Positions 42,568-52,684 are shown, counted from the first letter of the stretch. The stretch is DNA of 64,000 nucleotides from an uncultured Pelagibacteraceae bacterium (GCA_902571135.1 CACGAU010000004.1:59900-123899), one strand, 5' to 3'. The notes: a model not told the origin generated them from the letters alone. Numbers and translations are program-made.

Positions 42568-43637
42568 AAATATATATCAGATTTTTAACCTATACTTTTT
42601 TTAAATCCTTTTTTTATGTTGTAGGAGTAATGTTGAGTTTAATTTTTATTTTAAATTTAATATCTGAGTTAGAATTTTTTAGAGAAAAAAATGTTGATGC
42701 TAATATTGCGCTCTTTTTAGCTTTTTTAAACTCTCCGACAATGATTTTTGAAATTTTTCCTTTTATTTTTTTGATAACTACCCAATTATTTTTTATAAAA
42801 TTATTTAATAATAATGAAATTGAAATATTTAAATATTCAGGTCTTAAAAATTCAAATATCTTAATTTTTCTTAGCTCAGTTTCAATAATCACAGGAATTT
42901 TAATCACAGTTTTATTTTATAATTTGTCTTCAAATTTCAAAAATATTTATCTGGAAATCAAATCAAAATATAACACTGACGGTAAATATCTAGCTGTTGT
43001 GACTAAAAATGGTCTTTGGATTAAAGATAAAGTAATAACAAAAACATATATTATAAATTCCTCTTCAATAAAAGATAACTTTTTAGTTAACAACTTTATA
43101 ACTGAATTTGATGAAAATTATAATGTAATAAGAAATATCAAAAGTGAAAAAATTGATATAACCGAAAAAGAATGGCTGATTTATGATGCAAAAATTTATG
43201 AAAAAAATAACTACGAACTAAAAAAAATTTACAAAATTAAAACAAATTTTGATTTTATAACAATTCAAAGTCTTTATTCAAATTTATCATCTTTAAGTAT
43301 TTTGGAACTAATGAATTTAAGGGAGAATTATATAAGGCTAAATTACTCTTTAGTTGAAGTTGATCTTCAACTATTCAAACTAGCAACATATCCAATTTAT
43401 TTATTTTTAATGACAATATTTTCATCATTGATCATGTTTAGAATAAAAAGAATGGACAGTAAAACTTTTAGTATTTCATTAGGTCTTTTTCTTTCTGTAA
43501 TAATATACTATATAAATAACTTTTTTAATGTAATGGGAAGCACTGAGAAAATATCATTGTTTTTTTCTGTTTGTATTCCATTAATAATACTAAGTTTAAC
43601 AAACAGTGTGATGCTAAGAAAAATAAATGAAAAATAA
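42564..43637 (+). CDS. lptG: LPS export permease LptG
   Basis: The partner of LptF, 357 residues with the same six-segment topology around a periplasmic domain (about 125-245). FPFIFLITTQLFFIKLFNNNEIEIFKYSGL is the family's conserved first region, and the C-terminal segment FFNVMGSTEKISLFFSVCIPLIILSL is typical of LptG. It starts within the stop codon of lptF and its stop overlaps lptD by 11 bases, so translation is coupled along lptF-lptG-lptD. Confidence 0.88.
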   Translation: MKIYIRFLTYTFFKSFFYVVGVMLSLIFILNLISELEFFREKNVDANIALFLAFLNSPTMIFEIFPFIFLITTQLFFIKLFNNNEIEIFKYSGLKNSNILIFLSSVSIITGILITVLFYNLSSNFKNIYLEIKSKYNTDGKYLAVVTKNGLWIKDKVITKTYIINSSSIKDNFLVNNFITEFDENYNVIRNIKSEKIDITEKEWLIYDAKIYEKNNYELKKIYKIKTNFDFITIQSLYSNLSSLSILELMNLRENYIRLNYSLVEVDLQLFKLATYPIYLFLMTIFSSLIMFRIKRMDSKTFSISLGLFLSVIIYYINNFFNVMGSTEKISLFFSVCIPLIILSLTNSVMLRKINEK

Positions 43638-46266
43638 AATTTACTTATACTTTGTTATTTTTTTTTTAAATTTTATTATATGCTCTATTTCGTTAAGCTC
43701 AGATCAATTTAATTTTAATGTAACCGAAATTGAAATATTAGAAAACGGTAATTTAGTTAAAGGATCAAACAGAGGCACCATCACTACAGATGATGGTTTA
43801 ATTTTAAACGCAAACATTTTCGTTTATAACAAAATTTCAAATATTTTAGAAGCACAAGGCAATGTAAAAATTGAAGATAACAAACAAAATATAAAAATTT
43901 TTGCTGATACTATAATTTATAACAAAAATGACGAAATTATTCTTACTAACAAAAACTCCAAAGCCATATATGATATGTCAAAAATTCTTTACGCAGATAA
44001 ATTTAAATTTATTAAAAAAGAAAATATTCTTAATGCAGAAGGTAATGTTAGGGCTGAAGATATATCAAACAAGTATTTCATAAAAACAGATGAACTTACT
44101 TATTTTAAAAATGAAGAAAAAATAATTACAAAAGGTGTTACAAATTCTAAAATCAATTCAAAATATGAAATTAAAAGTAAAGATGTAGTTTTTTTTCCAA
44201 TAAAAAATGAGTTAAGTTCTAATAAGAAAACTGAAATAAAAGATAAAAATTCTCAAGTTTTTTATTTAAATAAATTTAATTTTTTGATTGACGACGAGGT
44301 GATTAAAGGAGAAAAAATTTTAATTGTTACAAATTATAATTTACCAAAAAGTGATAAATTTTTTTTTGATAATGCAATTATTGACCTTAAAAATAAAAAA
44401 TTTGTAGGAAAAGATACTGATATAAGAATTCATAAAAGTATTTTTGACAATTCTGAAAATGATCCAAGATTAAAAGGAGTTTCAGCAAAGATAGAATCTG
44501 ACATATCTATAATAAATAAAGGAATTTTTACAAGTTGTAAGGAAAATGATAACTGTCCTCCGTGGTCTTTAATGGCTGAAAAAATTACCCATGATAAAAC
44601 AAAAAAACAATTGATGTATGATAGTGCAATTTTAAAAATTTATGATTTTCCAGTTCTATATTTCCCAAAATTTTTTCACCCAGACCCAACTGTCGAGCGT
44701 CAGACAGGTTTTTTAAAACCTGAGCTAAACAATTCTAGTGTTCTAGGAAGTTCAATTTCAATACCGTACTTTAATATCATTTCAGAGAATAAAGATTTTA
44801 CTATTAAACCTGTAATATTTGATAGCAATGTTTTTATGGCAAATACTGAATATAGGCAGGCAAATGAATTTTCAAATTTTATAGCTGATTTTGGATATGT
44901 TAAAAATTATAAATCTACAACATTTAATAAAAGAAAAGATTTATCTCACCTGTTTGCAGAATTTGATTTTGACCTTAATTTTAAAAATTTTATTTCTAGC
45001 GACTTGCATGCAAAAATTGAGAAAGTAACTAATGATTCCTACCTAAAAATTTTTAATTCTTATATTACAAAATCAGAAGTAAGACCTGAAAATTTGGATA
45101 AATTAAACAGTAACGTTAAGATATATTTAAACCATGAAGATTATAATTTTGAAGGTGGTATTGAAGTTTATGAAGATTTAAATACAAGTAAAAATGATAG
45201 ATTTCAGTATATATTTCCTTATTACAATTTTGATAAGTCCTTATCAAAAAATTATTATGGTGGTTATTTAAATTTTTCTTCAATTGGCAGCAATGATTTA
45301 AATAATACCAATGAACTTAAAACGAGTATTATTAATGATTTAGTTTATAATAGTAAAAGCTTTATATCTGATAATGGATTTAAATCAGAGTATAGTATTA
45401 ATCTAAAAAACATAAATTCTATTGGAAAAAATAGCTCTAATTACAAATCTACTCCTCAAATAGAGCTGGTGAGTCTTTTAAATGCTGAATTAAGCTTGCC
45501 GATGATTAAAAATACTGGTGACTACACAAACTTACTTACACCAAAAATGTCTTTGAGGATTAATCCAGGTGATATGAAAAATTATTCAAGCTCTTTAAAC
45601 AAAATTGATGTTGGAAATATATTTTCAACAAATAGACTTGGTCTAACAGATACCCTTGAAGCTGGAAGATCTCTAACAATTGGATTAGATTTTAAAAGAG
45701 AAAAAAGCTCATTGGAGGATATAAATAAATATTTTGAATTTAAAATAGCAACTGTCTTAAGAGATAAAGAGGAAAAATTTATCTCTAAAAAAAGTACATT
45801 AAATAAAAAAACTTCAAATATATTTGGTTCACTTGATAGTAAAATATCTGAAAAAATTAATATTGGATATAATTTCTCAATAGATAGTGAACTTAATAAC
45901 ATTGAGTATAACGATGTTAATGCAACATTTTCATTAAATAATGTGGTCACTAAGTTTAACTTCATTAAAGAATCTGGTCCTGGAGAAATAGGAGACTCTA
46001 ATGTTTTAGAAAGTTCTATAAGTTATACAATTGATGACCAGAATTCCTTAAAATTTAATACAAGAAGAAACAGAAAAATTAGTCTGACAGAATATTACGA
46101 TTTAGTATATGAATATAAAAATGACTGTCTTACAGCTGGAATTAAGTATAATAAAACCTATTATTCTGACGGTGATTTAAAACCTACAGAAAATTTATTT
46201 TTTACTTTAACACTATTCCCTTTAACTACGTATGAATATAAAGCAAACGAAATTTTAGGTAATTAA
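43627..46266 (+). CDS. lptD: Outer-membrane LPS assembly protein LptD
   Basis: LptD is the outer-membrane barrel that inserts lipopolysaccharide. The 879-residue product has a signal peptide (1-25), an N-terminal OstA/LptA-type beta-jellyroll (about 30-260) and a C-terminal barrel (PPWSLMAEKITHDK, then KFFHPDPTVERQTGFLKPELNNSSVLGSSISIPYF, the well-conserved LptD block). Cysteines in TSCKENDNCPPW may form a disulfide near the plug, which is a family hallmark. Length is somewhat above E. coli LptD (784) but within range for alphaproteobacteria. Confidence 0.9.
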   Translation: MKNKIYLYFVIFFLNFIICSISLSSDQFNFNVTEIEILENGNLVKGSNRGTITTDDGLILNANIFVYNKISNILEAQGNVKIEDNKQNIKIFADTIIYNKNDEIILTNKNSKAIYDMSKILYADKFKFIKKENILNAEGNVRAEDISNKYFIKTDELTYFKNEEKIITKGVTNSKINSKYEIKSKDVVFFPIKNELSSNKKTEIKDKNSQVFYLNKFNFLIDDEVIKGEKILIVTNYNLPKSDKFFFDNAIIDLKNKKFVGKDTDIRIHKSIFDNSENDPRLKGVSAKIESDISIINKGIFTSCKENDNCPPWSLMAEKITHDKTKKQLMYDSAILKIYDFPVLYFPKFFHPDPTVERQTGFLKPELNNSSVLGSSISIPYFNIISENKDFTIKPVIFDSNVFMANTEYRQANEFSNFIADFGYVKNYKSTTFNKRKDLSHLFAEFDFDLNFKNFISSDLHAKIEKVTNDSYLKIFNSYITKSEVRPENLDKLNSNVKIYLNHEDYNFEGGIEVYEDLNTSKNDRFQYIFPYYNFDKSLSKNYYGGYLNFSSIGSNDLNNTNELKTSIINDLVYNSKSFISDNGFKSEYSINLKNINSIGKNSSNYKSTPQIELVSLLNAELSLPMIKNTGDYTNLLTPKMSLRINPGDMKNYSSSLNKIDVGNIFSTNRLGLTDTLEAGRSLTIGLDFKREKSSLEDINKYFEFKIATVLRDKEEKFISKKSTLNKKTSNIFGSLDSKISEKINIGYNFSIDSELNNIEYNDVNATFSLNNVVTKFNFIKESGPGEIGDSNVLESSISYTIDDQNSLKFNTRRNRKISLTEYYDLVYEYKNDCLTAGIKYNKTYYSDGDLKPTENLFFTLTLFPLTTYEYKANEILGN

Positions 46267-46272
46267 GTCTAA

Positions 46273-47199
46273 ATGTACAGAATATTTTCTTTTTTATTAT
46301 TAAACTTAATTATTTTATTAATTTCTTTTAAAACTTTTTCTAGTGAGAATAAAATATTATTTAAGATTAATAATCAAATAATAACTTCTATAGATCTTTT
46401 AGATGAGATTAATTATTTGCGTTCGATAAATAAAGAATTCAAAAATCTAGAAAAAAATGAAATATTTGAAATTGCAAAACAATCTTTAATTAGAGAGAAA
46501 ATAAAAGAAATTGAATTAGTAAAAATTTTAAAAGAGGTAAAAATAGAGAATGAAATTTTAGATGATCTATTAATTTCTTATTTTAATAAATTTGGAATTA
46601 ATTCAAAAAATGATTTAAATAATTATTTTCATGATAAAAATATAAACCCCAAATTAGTAGAAAATAAAATTACAATTGAAGCCTTATGGAATCAACTAAT
46701 TTATTCAAAATTTAACCAAAGTGTAAAAATTAATGAGGAAGAAATTAAAAAAGAACTCAAACAAAAAAGCAAACAAAAAATTTTTCAATTATCAGAAATT
46801 TTTTTCAACCTTAAAAATGATGAAAATTTAAATAAAAAATTTAAATTAATAAATAAAGAAATTAAAGAAAAAGGTTTTTCAAAAGCTGCTTTGTCTTATA
46901 GCATTTCAGACTCTTCTAAAAATGGGGGTAAGATTGGATGGGTTAAAGAATCTGTCTTAAGTAAACAAATTAAAAATCAATTGGAATTAACCACGATTGG
47001 AAATTTTACAAATCCATTGGTTGTTCCAGGAGGATTTTTGATTTTAAAAGTAGAAAATATTAAACTAGTTGAAAACGAAATAAATGTGGAAAAAGAAATT
47101 CAAGCAATAATTAAACAAAAACGAAATAAACAACTAAATCAATTTTCAAATGTTTATTTTAATAAGATAAAGAAAAATATTCAGATAAATGAATTATAA
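46273..47199 (+). CDS. surA: SurA-like periplasmic chaperone with one parvulin domain
   Basis: SurA escorts outer-membrane proteins, including LptD, through the periplasm. The 308-residue product has a signal peptide (1-24), an N-terminal helical chaperone domain with a SurA_N pattern (LFKINNQIITSIDLLDEINYL), one PPIase (parvulin) domain at about 160-262 (FQLSEIFF, SDSSKNGGKIGWVKESVLS, PGGFLILKVENI) and a C-terminal helix. E. coli SurA has two parvulin domains and 428 residues, so this is a reduced version with the inactive first domain missing. It is seven bases after lptD and overlaps pdxA by 11 bases. Confidence 0.87.
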   Translation: MYRIFSFLLLNLIILLISFKTFSSENKILFKINNQIITSIDLLDEINYLRSINKEFKNLEKNEIFEIAKQSLIREKIKEIELVKILKEVKIENEILDDLLISYFNKFGINSKNDLNNYFHDKNINPKLVENKITIEALWNQLIYSKFNQSVKINEEEIKKELKQKSKQKIFQLSEIFFNLKNDENLNKKFKLINKEIKEKGFSKAALSYSISDSSKNGGKIGWVKESVLSKQIKNQLELTTIGNFTNPLVVPGGFLILKVENIKLVENEINVEKEIQAIIKQKRNKQLNQFSNVYFNKIKKNIQINEL

Positions 47200-48151
47200 G
47201 CCAATTTTAGTTGTATCAGGAGAGCCTAATAGTATATTTTTAGAAATATATTTTAAGGTTTTAAAATCAACCAAAATAAAGAATCCATTAATTCTTATAT
47301 CATCAGAAAGACTAGTTAAATTACAAATGAAATTACTTAAAGTAAAAAAAAAAATTAGGTTAATTAATTATAATCATCTAGAAAAATATAAATTAGATAA
47401 TAAATTTATAAATTTAATTGACGTAAAATATGAAACAAAAAAAGCTTTCGAAAAAATAAGTAAAAAATCAAATAAATTTATTAAAAATTCTTTTGATTTA
47501 GCTTTTAAAATTATCAAAAAATATAAATTAAAAAAATTTATTAATGGTCCAATATCAAAAAAAAATTTTTTAAATTCTAAATTTTTAGGCATGACAGAAT
47601 ATATTTCTAGTCATCATTCTGTAAAAAACAGCTGTATGTTGATTTATAATAAAAAAATTGCTGTCTGTCCCTTAACAACTCATTTACCTATTAAACTTGT
47701 ATCAAAGAAAATTACAAAGAAATTAATTTCTGATAAAACATTTTTAATCAATAGTTTCTATAAAAAAATGTTTAATAAGAAACCCAGAATCGGTGTTTTA
47801 GGACTTAATCCACATTGTGAAAGTTTTCATAAATTTGATGAAGATCAAAAAATATTAAAACCAATTATAAAATATCTGAAAAAAAAATATAAAATTTCAG
47901 GTCCCTATCCTGCTGATACAATTTTTTTAAAAAATAATAGAAATAAATTTGATGTGTTGATTGGCATGTACCATGATCAAGTTTTAACGCCCATAAAAAC
48001 AATTTATGAATATGATGCTATAAATATTACATTGGGATTACCCTTTATACGTATATCTCCAGATCATGGACCTAATGAAAAGATGCTGGGTAAAAATATC
48101 TCAAATCCAACTAGTTTACAGAAAGCTATAACCTTTTTGGATAAAATTTGA
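47189..48151 (+). CDS. pdxA: 4-hydroxythreonine-4-phosphate dehydrogenase
   Basis: PdxA makes the amino-ketone precursor in the deoxyxylulose-dependent vitamin B6 pathway. The 320-residue enzyme has NGPISKKNF (substrate phosphate region), TEYISSHHSV and the metal-binding HCESFHKFDEDQ and GMYHDQVLTPIKTIYE blocks, and ends in a typical RISPDHGPNE. It sits in the alphaproteobacterial order lptD-surA-pdxA-rsmA. The C-terminus overlaps rsmA by four bases (TTGA). Confidence 0.92.
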   Translation: MNYKPILVVSGEPNSIFLEIYFKVLKSTKIKNPLILISSERLVKLQMKLLKVKKKIRLINYNHLEKYKLDNKFINLIDVKYETKKAFEKISKKSNKFIKNSFDLAFKIIKKYKLKKFINGPISKKNFLNSKFLGMTEYISSHHSVKNSCMLIYNKKIAVCPLTTHLPIKLVSKKITKKLISDKTFLINSFYKKMFNKKPRIGVLGLNPHCESFHKFDEDQKILKPIIKYLKKKYKISGPYPADTIFLKNNRNKFDVLIGMYHDQVLTPIKTIYEYDAINITLGLPFIRISPDHGPNEKMLGKNISNPTSLQKAITFLDKI

Positions 48152-48933
48152 TTAAAGCAAAAAAAAGTTTAGGTCAAAATTTTTTAATTGATAGTAATAT
48201 TTTACAAAAAATTACAAATACAACAGAAATTAAAAATAAACTAGTTTTTGAAATTGGTCCTGGAACTGGAAATTTAACAAACTATATTCTTAAAAAAAAT
48301 CCAAAAAAAATTTACGTAATTGAAAAAGATAATGAACTTTCAAATAATCTTGAAAATAAATTTAACAATCAAATTACAATTATTAATGATGATGTTTTAA
48401 AAATAGATGAAACTAAACTTTTTAATGAAAAAGTAATAGTTTTTGGTAATTTGCCTTATAATATTTCAACAGAAATTTTAAGTAAATGGATAGTAAATTT
48501 AAAAGAAGACTTTTGGTTTGAATGTTTAGTTTTAATGTTTCAAAAAGAAGTTGCCGATAGAATAATTGCGCAAGTTAATACTTCAAATTATGGAAGGCTA
48601 TCTATAATTTGTAATTGGAAGCTTAATATAAAAAAGATATGTGATATTAAACCAGAGTCATTTTCTCCAAAACCTAAAGTAGATAGCTCCTTGCTATTTT
48701 TCTATCCAAAAAAAAGTTTTGTTAAAATTAATGATCCAAATAATTTGGAAAAAATAACAAGAGTTTTTTTTAATCAAAGAAGAAAAATGTTAAAAAAACC
48801 TTTTAATCAACTTTTCAACGGAGATCAAAAAGTTTTAAATAAGCTAAAAATAAATTTAAATTTAAGACCTCAAAACCTAAATGTAGAAACTTATTACAAG
48901 CTAGCTTTTGAATATGAAAAATTAAGAAGTTAA
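48148..48933 (+). CDS. rsmA: 16S rRNA dimethyladenosine transferase RsmA (KsgA)
   Basis: RsmA dimethylates two adjacent adenosines near the 3' end of 16S rRNA, a late step in small-subunit assembly. The 261-residue product starts [11 protein letters not shown] and has the SAM loop [11 protein letters not shown], the catalytic NLPYNIS (target-adenine pocket) and the conserved RRKMLKKPF region. It begins at TTG 48148-48150, which overlaps the pdxA stop. Its stop overlaps the convergent gmk gene by 12 bases. Confidence 0.95.
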   Translation: MIKAKKSLGQNFLIDSNILQKITNTTEIKNKLVFEIGPGTGNLTNYILKKNPKKIYVIEKDNELSNNLENKFNNQITIINDDVLKIDETKLFNEKVIVFGNLPYNISTEILSKWIVNLKEDFWFECLVLMFQKEVADRIIAQVNTSNYGRLSIICNWKLNIKKICDIKPESFSPKPKVDSSLLFFYPKKSFVKINDPNNLEKITRVFFNQRRKMLKKPFNQLFNGDQKVLNKLKINLNLRPQNLNVETYYKLAFEYEKLRS

Positions 48934-49554
48934 CTTCTCAACATGACTTCTTATATAATCAGGATCATAATCTTTAGATCCATCAGTTATAACTGCATCT
49001 ATCAAATTTGATATTTTTAAATAACATTCATTTAAATCATTATTAATAACTACATAATCATAATTTATCCAATGCAAGACGTCTCTTTCAAATTGTTTCA
49101 TTCTTTCTTCTGCAATTAATTTATCATTTGAATGTCTTTTAGATAATCTTTCAAATAGAACTTTCTTACTTGGGGGGAGTATAAAAAAAGTAATCAATTT
49201 ATAATCTAATTTTTTATTCTTAATTTGATCTGCTCCTTGCCAGTCAATGTCAAAAAGGACATTTTTACTTTTATTTAGTTTATCTATAACTGGTGTTCTT
49301 GTTGTGCCATAAAAATTATTAAAAACTTTTGCGTATTCAAGGAATTCTTCATTTTGGATTAATCTTTTAAATTTTTCCTCGTCTACGAAATAATAATCTT
49401 CGTTTTGGTTTTCGTTAGGCCTTGGTTGTCTGGTAGTATGTGATATTGAAATTTCAAAATTATCTTTTTCAGATAACTTTTTAACTAACGTAGTTTTACC
49501 TGCTCCAGAAGGAGAAGATAATATTATCATTACTCCATCTTTTTCTGATGGCAT
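48922..49554 (-). CDS. gmk: Guanylate kinase
   Basis: Gmk phosphorylates GMP to GDP. The 210-residue enzyme has the P-loop [12 protein letters not shown] (13-24), [27 protein letters not shown], and [11 protein letters not shown], all standard. ATG and ribosome site look ordinary. It is eight bases downstream of acpP on the minus strand. This placement near fatty-acid genes has no known functional meaning. Confidence 0.95.
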   Translation of the reverse strand: MPSEKDGVMIILSSPSGAGKTTLVKKLSEKDNFEISISHTTRQPRPNENQNEDYYFVDEEKFKRLIQNEEFLEYAKVFNNFYGTTRTPVIDKLNKSKNVLFDIDWQGADQIKNKKLDYKLITFFILPPSKKVLFERLSKRHSNDKLIAEERMKQFERDVLHWINYDYVVINNDLNECYLKISNLIDAVITDGSKDYDPDYIRSHVEKLTS

Positions 49555-49562
49555 TAAAATTT

Positions 49563-49802
49563 CTAGTTAGCTTTTCCTTCGATAAACTTAACTGCGTCAC
49601 CTACAGTCAAAATTTTCTCGGCTTCACTATCTGAAATTTCAGATCCAAATTCTTCTTCAAAAGCCATCACTAATTCAACTGTATCTAAACTATCAGCACC
49701 TAAATCATCTATAAAACTTGACTCTTCAGTTACTTTAGCTTCATCGATACCTAAATGATCTGCTACAATTTTTTTTACTTTGCTTGAAACGTCTTCTGAC
49801 AT
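49563..49802 (-). CDS. acpP: Acyl carrier protein
   Basis: AcpP carries growing acyl chains on a phosphopantetheine arm. The 79-residue acidic protein has the prosthetic-group site Ser38 in [14 protein letters not shown], and the helices and charge pattern of a normal ACP. The order fabD-fabG-acpP is the standard fatty-acid cluster on the minus strand; fabF is not the next gene. A strong promoter lies directly upstream, overlapping the fabG stop (49827-49854). Confidence 0.97.
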   Translation of the reverse strand: MSEDVSSKVKKIVADHLGIDEAKVTEESSFIDDLGADSLDTVELVMAFEEEFGSEISDSEAEKILTVGDAVKFIEGKAN

Positions 49803-49826
49803 ATTGATCCTTTTTGTTATAAATTC

Positions 49827-49854
49827 TTAATAGTTTAAAAACCTATTTTGTCAA
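49827..49854 (-). promoter_or_regulatory. acpP promoter whose -35 includes the fabG stop codon
   Basis: TTGACA (49849-49854), a perfect -35, is followed 16 bases later by TATTAA (49827-49832). The TGA inside TTGACA is the stop codon of fabG. An AAGGAT ribosome site follows before the acpP ATG. It would give extra acpP transcripts beyond fabD-fabG readthrough, which suits a very abundant protein. Confidence 0.6.
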
Positions 49855-50588
49855 GCCATATACATGCCCCCATTAACATGTAAGGTCTCTCCATTTATGT
49901 AACTTGATTGACTTGAGCATAAAAAAAGCACTGCATTTGCAATATCATCTGGCTCACCCAGTCGAGCAGATGGAATTTTTGTTATTATAGCCTCTTTAAA
50001 TTTATCATCTAATTTATCAGTCATTGCTGTTTTTATAAAACCAGGTGAAATACAATTTATATTTATGTTTTTTTTAGCATATTCTATCGCCAAACTCTTT
50101 GACATCGCAATTATACCAGCTTTAGATGCTGTGTAATTTACCTGTCCTAGATTCCCTGTATGACCAACAACAGATGTAATGTTAACAATCTTTCCAGATT
50201 TATTTTTTAGCATTTTTTTTATTGCTGACTTGCTTATTAAAAAGGTTGATGTCAAATTAATATCAATTACTTTTTGCCATTCATTTAAAGTCATCCTTAT
50301 TGCTAAGTTATCTTGGGTAATTCCTGCATTATTAACTACACAATCTAAACTACCGCCAAGTTCTTTGGTTGCATTTTCAACAAATTCTTCAATTTTATCA
50401 CTTTGAGAAATATCAAACTTTAATATTTTAATATTGCCGAATTTGTCTTTTAGCTCCTCAAGTTTTTCTATTCTTGTACCTGAGGCTAAAATATTTGCCC
50501 CTGCTTGATTTAATTTTTCAATAATTGAATTTCCAATTCCACCAGAAGCACCAGTGACAATAATATTTTTACCTTTTAAATCTATCAT
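49851..50588 (-). CDS. fabG: 3-oxoacyl-ACP reductase
   Basis: FabG uses NADPH to reduce beta-ketoacyl-ACP. The 245-residue short-chain dehydrogenase has TGASGGIGNSI (cofactor loop), the NNAGITQDN segment, the catalytic Ser in NITSVVGHTG and Tyr-Lys in YTASKAG, and a YINGETLHVNGGMYMA ending. Overlaps fabD by four bases. Standard length and complete. Confidence 0.96.
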   Translation of the reverse strand: MIDLKGKNIIVTGASGGIGNSIIEKLNQAGANILASGTRIEKLEELKDKFGNIKILKFDISQSDKIEEFVENATKELGGSLDCVVNNAGITQDNLAIRMTLNEWQKVIDINLTSTFLISKSAIKKMLKNKSGKIVNITSVVGHTGNLGQVNYTASKAGIIAMSKSLAIEYAKKNININCISPGFIKTAMTDKLDDKFKEAIITKIPSARLGEPDDIANAVLFLCSSQSSYINGETLHVNGGMYMA

Positions 50589-51511
50589 ATTTTTAGAACT
50601 TCAATATCACTTTGACTATTAATTGTATCAATTTTTACATTCCTATTAATTCTTTTTACTAAACCTGACAAAACTTTCCCAGGTCCGATTTCTATAAAAT
50701 GATCCACATCATTTTCTATCATATTTATTACGCTTTCTCTCCATCTAACTCTATTCTCTATTTGCTTTATTAAGAGATTTTTAAGCTCATCTGGATCTTT
50801 AATTTCATTGGCAGTAACGTTTGAAATTAATTTATTTTGCCCATTTTTAAAGTTAAGTTTATTTAACTCCTCTGTCATAATTTTTGTAGCATTATTCATC
50901 ATATCACAATGAAAAGGAGCACTTACTGGAAGTTTGATGTTTTTTATTGAATTATCTTTTAAAATTTGAATTAATTTTTCTAAATCCTCTGTTTTTCCAC
51001 TTAAAACAATTTGACCTTCGGAATTATCGTTTGCAATTTGCGCTTTTAAATTTTCTTTATTATCTATCAAAATTTTTTCAATTAAATCAACGGTTGAGCC
51101 TAATACCGCAACCATCCCTCCCTGTCCTTTAGGCACAGAGTTTTGCATAGCATCTCCTCTGATTCTTAATATTTTTAAAGTATCTGAAAAATTTAGATAT
51201 CCTGCACAAGATAAAGCTGAATATTCACCTAAAGAGTGCCCGGCAAAGTATTTTGCTTTATTTAAATCTAAGTTGAATTCATTCTTTACTACCTTAAATA
51301 TTGAATAACTTATTAAAAATATTGCTGGTTGTGTATTAACTGTTAAGTCTAACTCTTCTTTTGGTCCTTCTAAAATTAGCTTAGAAATAGAAAAATTTAT
51401 TGTATCATCTGCTTGTTTAAACAAATCTTTTACTATATTAAATTTATCATAAAGCTCTTTTCCCATTCCCACCATTTGAGATCCCTGACCTGGAAAAATT
51501 ACTGAAAACAT
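50585..51511 (-). CDS. fabD: Malonyl-CoA:ACP transacylase
   Basis: FabD loads malonyl groups onto ACP. The 308-residue enzyme has FPGQGSQMVGMGKEL at the start, GHSLGEYSALSCAG with the catalytic Ser, and the active-site His in PVSAPFHCDMM. Complete. It is the first gene of the fabD-fabG-acpP run and is divergent from rpsF over 87 bases. Confidence 0.96.
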   Translation of the reverse strand: MFSVIFPGQGSQMVGMGKELYDKFNIVKDLFKQADDTINFSISKLILEGPKEELDLTVNTQPAIFLISYSIFKVVKNEFNLDLNKAKYFAGHSLGEYSALSCAGYLNFSDTLKILRIRGDAMQNSVPKGQGGMVAVLGSTVDLIEKILIDNKENLKAQIANDNSEGQIVLSGKTEDLEKLIQILKDNSIKNIKLPVSAPFHCDMMNNATKIMTEELNKLNFKNGQNKLISNVTANEIKDPDELKNLLIKQIENRVRWRESVINMIENDVDHFIEIGPGKVLSGLVKRINRNVKIDTINSQSDIEVLKI

Positions 51512-51538
51512 ATAAAAAAAACCAATATTTTTGCCTTT

Positions 51539-51566
51539 TTAACTATTGTAATTGAACTTTTATAAT
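51539..51566 (+). promoter_or_regulatory. Promoter of rpsF-rpsR-rplI
   Basis: TTAACT (51539-51544) and a perfect TATAAT (51561-51566) are 16 bases apart. The start point would be near 51573, giving a leader of about 26 bases. The same bases give a weak inverted repeat (ACTATT...AATAGT), which could fold in DNA or RNA, but I see no conserved S6:S18-type leader. Confidence 0.55.
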
Positions 51567-51598
51567 AGTATATCCTCACTTTTTATTAAAGAACTTAA

Positions 51599-51952
51599 AT
51601 GAATTTATACGAACATACTATTATTGCTAGGCAAGATACTTCACCAAGCGAATTAAAGCAACTGACAGAAAAGTATTCTAAAATTGTTGAAAAAAATGAA
51701 GGTGAGGTTGTTAAAACAGAAAACTGGGGGTTGCTAAATTTATCTTATCTTATCAAAAAAAATAAAAAAGGAAGTTACATACACTTTAAAATTAAAGGTA
51801 AAGGGACTGTAATTGATGAGTTAGAGAAAAATGAAGCTATTGATAAAAAATTACTAAGATATCTGACGGTTAGAGTAAAAAAATTTGATTTAGAAACAAA
51901 CTATTTTGGAAAAAAAGAAGATAGTGAAAAAAAAGAAAGTATTAAAAACTAA
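51599..51952 (+). CDS. rpsF: Ribosomal protein S6
   Basis: S6 binds the central domain of 16S rRNA with S18. The 117-residue protein has [19 protein letters not shown] and [22 protein letters not shown], and a RYLTVRV block near the end. The C-terminal acidic tail ([10 protein letters not shown]) is typical of alphaproteobacterial S6. It overlaps rpsR by one base (TAATG). Confidence 0.96.
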   Translation: MNLYEHTIIARQDTSPSELKQLTEKYSKIVEKNEGEVVKTENWGLLNLSYLIKKNKKGSYIHFKIKGKGTVIDELEKNEAIDKKLLRYLTVRVKKFDLETNYFGKKEDSEKKESIKN

Positions 51953-52224
51953 TGCCAAAAAAACAAAGTGGAAACAAAAAAGGTAAACAAAGTAACTTTG
52001 CAAAATTAAGTATTTTTCAACCAAATAAATATAAATTCAAAAAGACTTGTCCATTGTCGGTTAAAGGTGCCCCTGAAGTTGATTATAAAAACATTAAACT
52101 TTTAAAAAAATATGTATCAGAAAATGGTAAAATTTTACCTTCAAGAATTACAAATGTATCTCAGAAGAAACAAAGAGAACTTTCTCTATCAATTAAAAGA
52201 GCTAGAAACCTAGCACTTATATAA
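51952..52224 (+). CDS. rpsR: Ribosomal protein S18
   Basis: S18 (90 residues) pairs with S6 on the small subunit. The segment [48 protein letters not shown] is the family core, with the RNA-binding ILPSRITN motif. The N-terminal basic extension with a C in KKTCPLS is normal. Its start overlaps the rpsF stop. Confidence 0.96.
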   Translation: MPKKQSGNKKGKQSNFAKLSIFQPNKYKFKKTCPLSVKGAPEVDYKNIKLLKKYVSENGKILPSRITNVSQKKQRELSLSIKRARNLALI

Positions 52225-52225
52225 T

Positions 52226-52684
52226 ATGAAAGTAATTTTATTAGAAAATGTTAAAAGAATTGGATCTATTGGTGAAGTAATAGATGTAAAAAGAGGTTTT
52301 GCTAGAAACTTTTTAATTGCTAATAAAAAAGCTCTTTATGCATCTAAAGAAAATATAAAAGAAGTTGAGAAGATTAAAGCTGAGTTATCTAAAAAAGATA
52401 ATGAAAAGAAAAAAGAGGCTTCTCAAATTGCAGAACAAATTAATGGTAAAGAGTATTCTGTCAAAAAACTAAGTACAGAAAACAATGAACTTTATGGTTC
52501 AGTTAAACCAACTGAAATTTCAAAACTTATTCATGAAGAAAACAAAATTGATATTAAGCCTTCAATGATACAACCAGTTGAAGAAATAAAAGCTTTAGGA
52601 AAATTTAAAGTTAAAATTTCTTTACACTCAGAAGTTGATGCTGAAATTACAATTAATGTTTCTTCAGCTGATACAATTCAATAA
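52226..52684 (+). CDS. rplI: Ribosomal protein L9
   Basis: L9 binds 23S rRNA near the L1 stalk. The 152-residue protein has the N-terminal MKVILLENVKRIGSIGEVIDVKRGFARNFLI signature, then a long lysine-rich connecting helix (about 42-75) and a C-terminal domain (ELYGSVKPTEI). Complete. It is one base after rpsR and ends 67 bases before dnaB; rplI-dnaB is a widespread order. Confidence 0.96.
   Translation: MKVILLENVKRIGSIGEVIDVKRGFARNFLIANKKALYASKENIKEVEKIKAELSKKDNEKKKEASQIAEQINGKEYSVKKLSTENNELYGSVKPTEISKLIHEENKIDIKPSMIQPVEEIKALGKFKVKISLHSEVDAEITINVSSADTIQ

Noticed and set aside
51512..51598. S6:S18-binding leader RNA upstream of rpsF
   Set aside because: The 87-base gap lacks the expected stem with a CCG bulge; only a weak ACTATT/AATAGT pairing is seen, which is part of the promoter.
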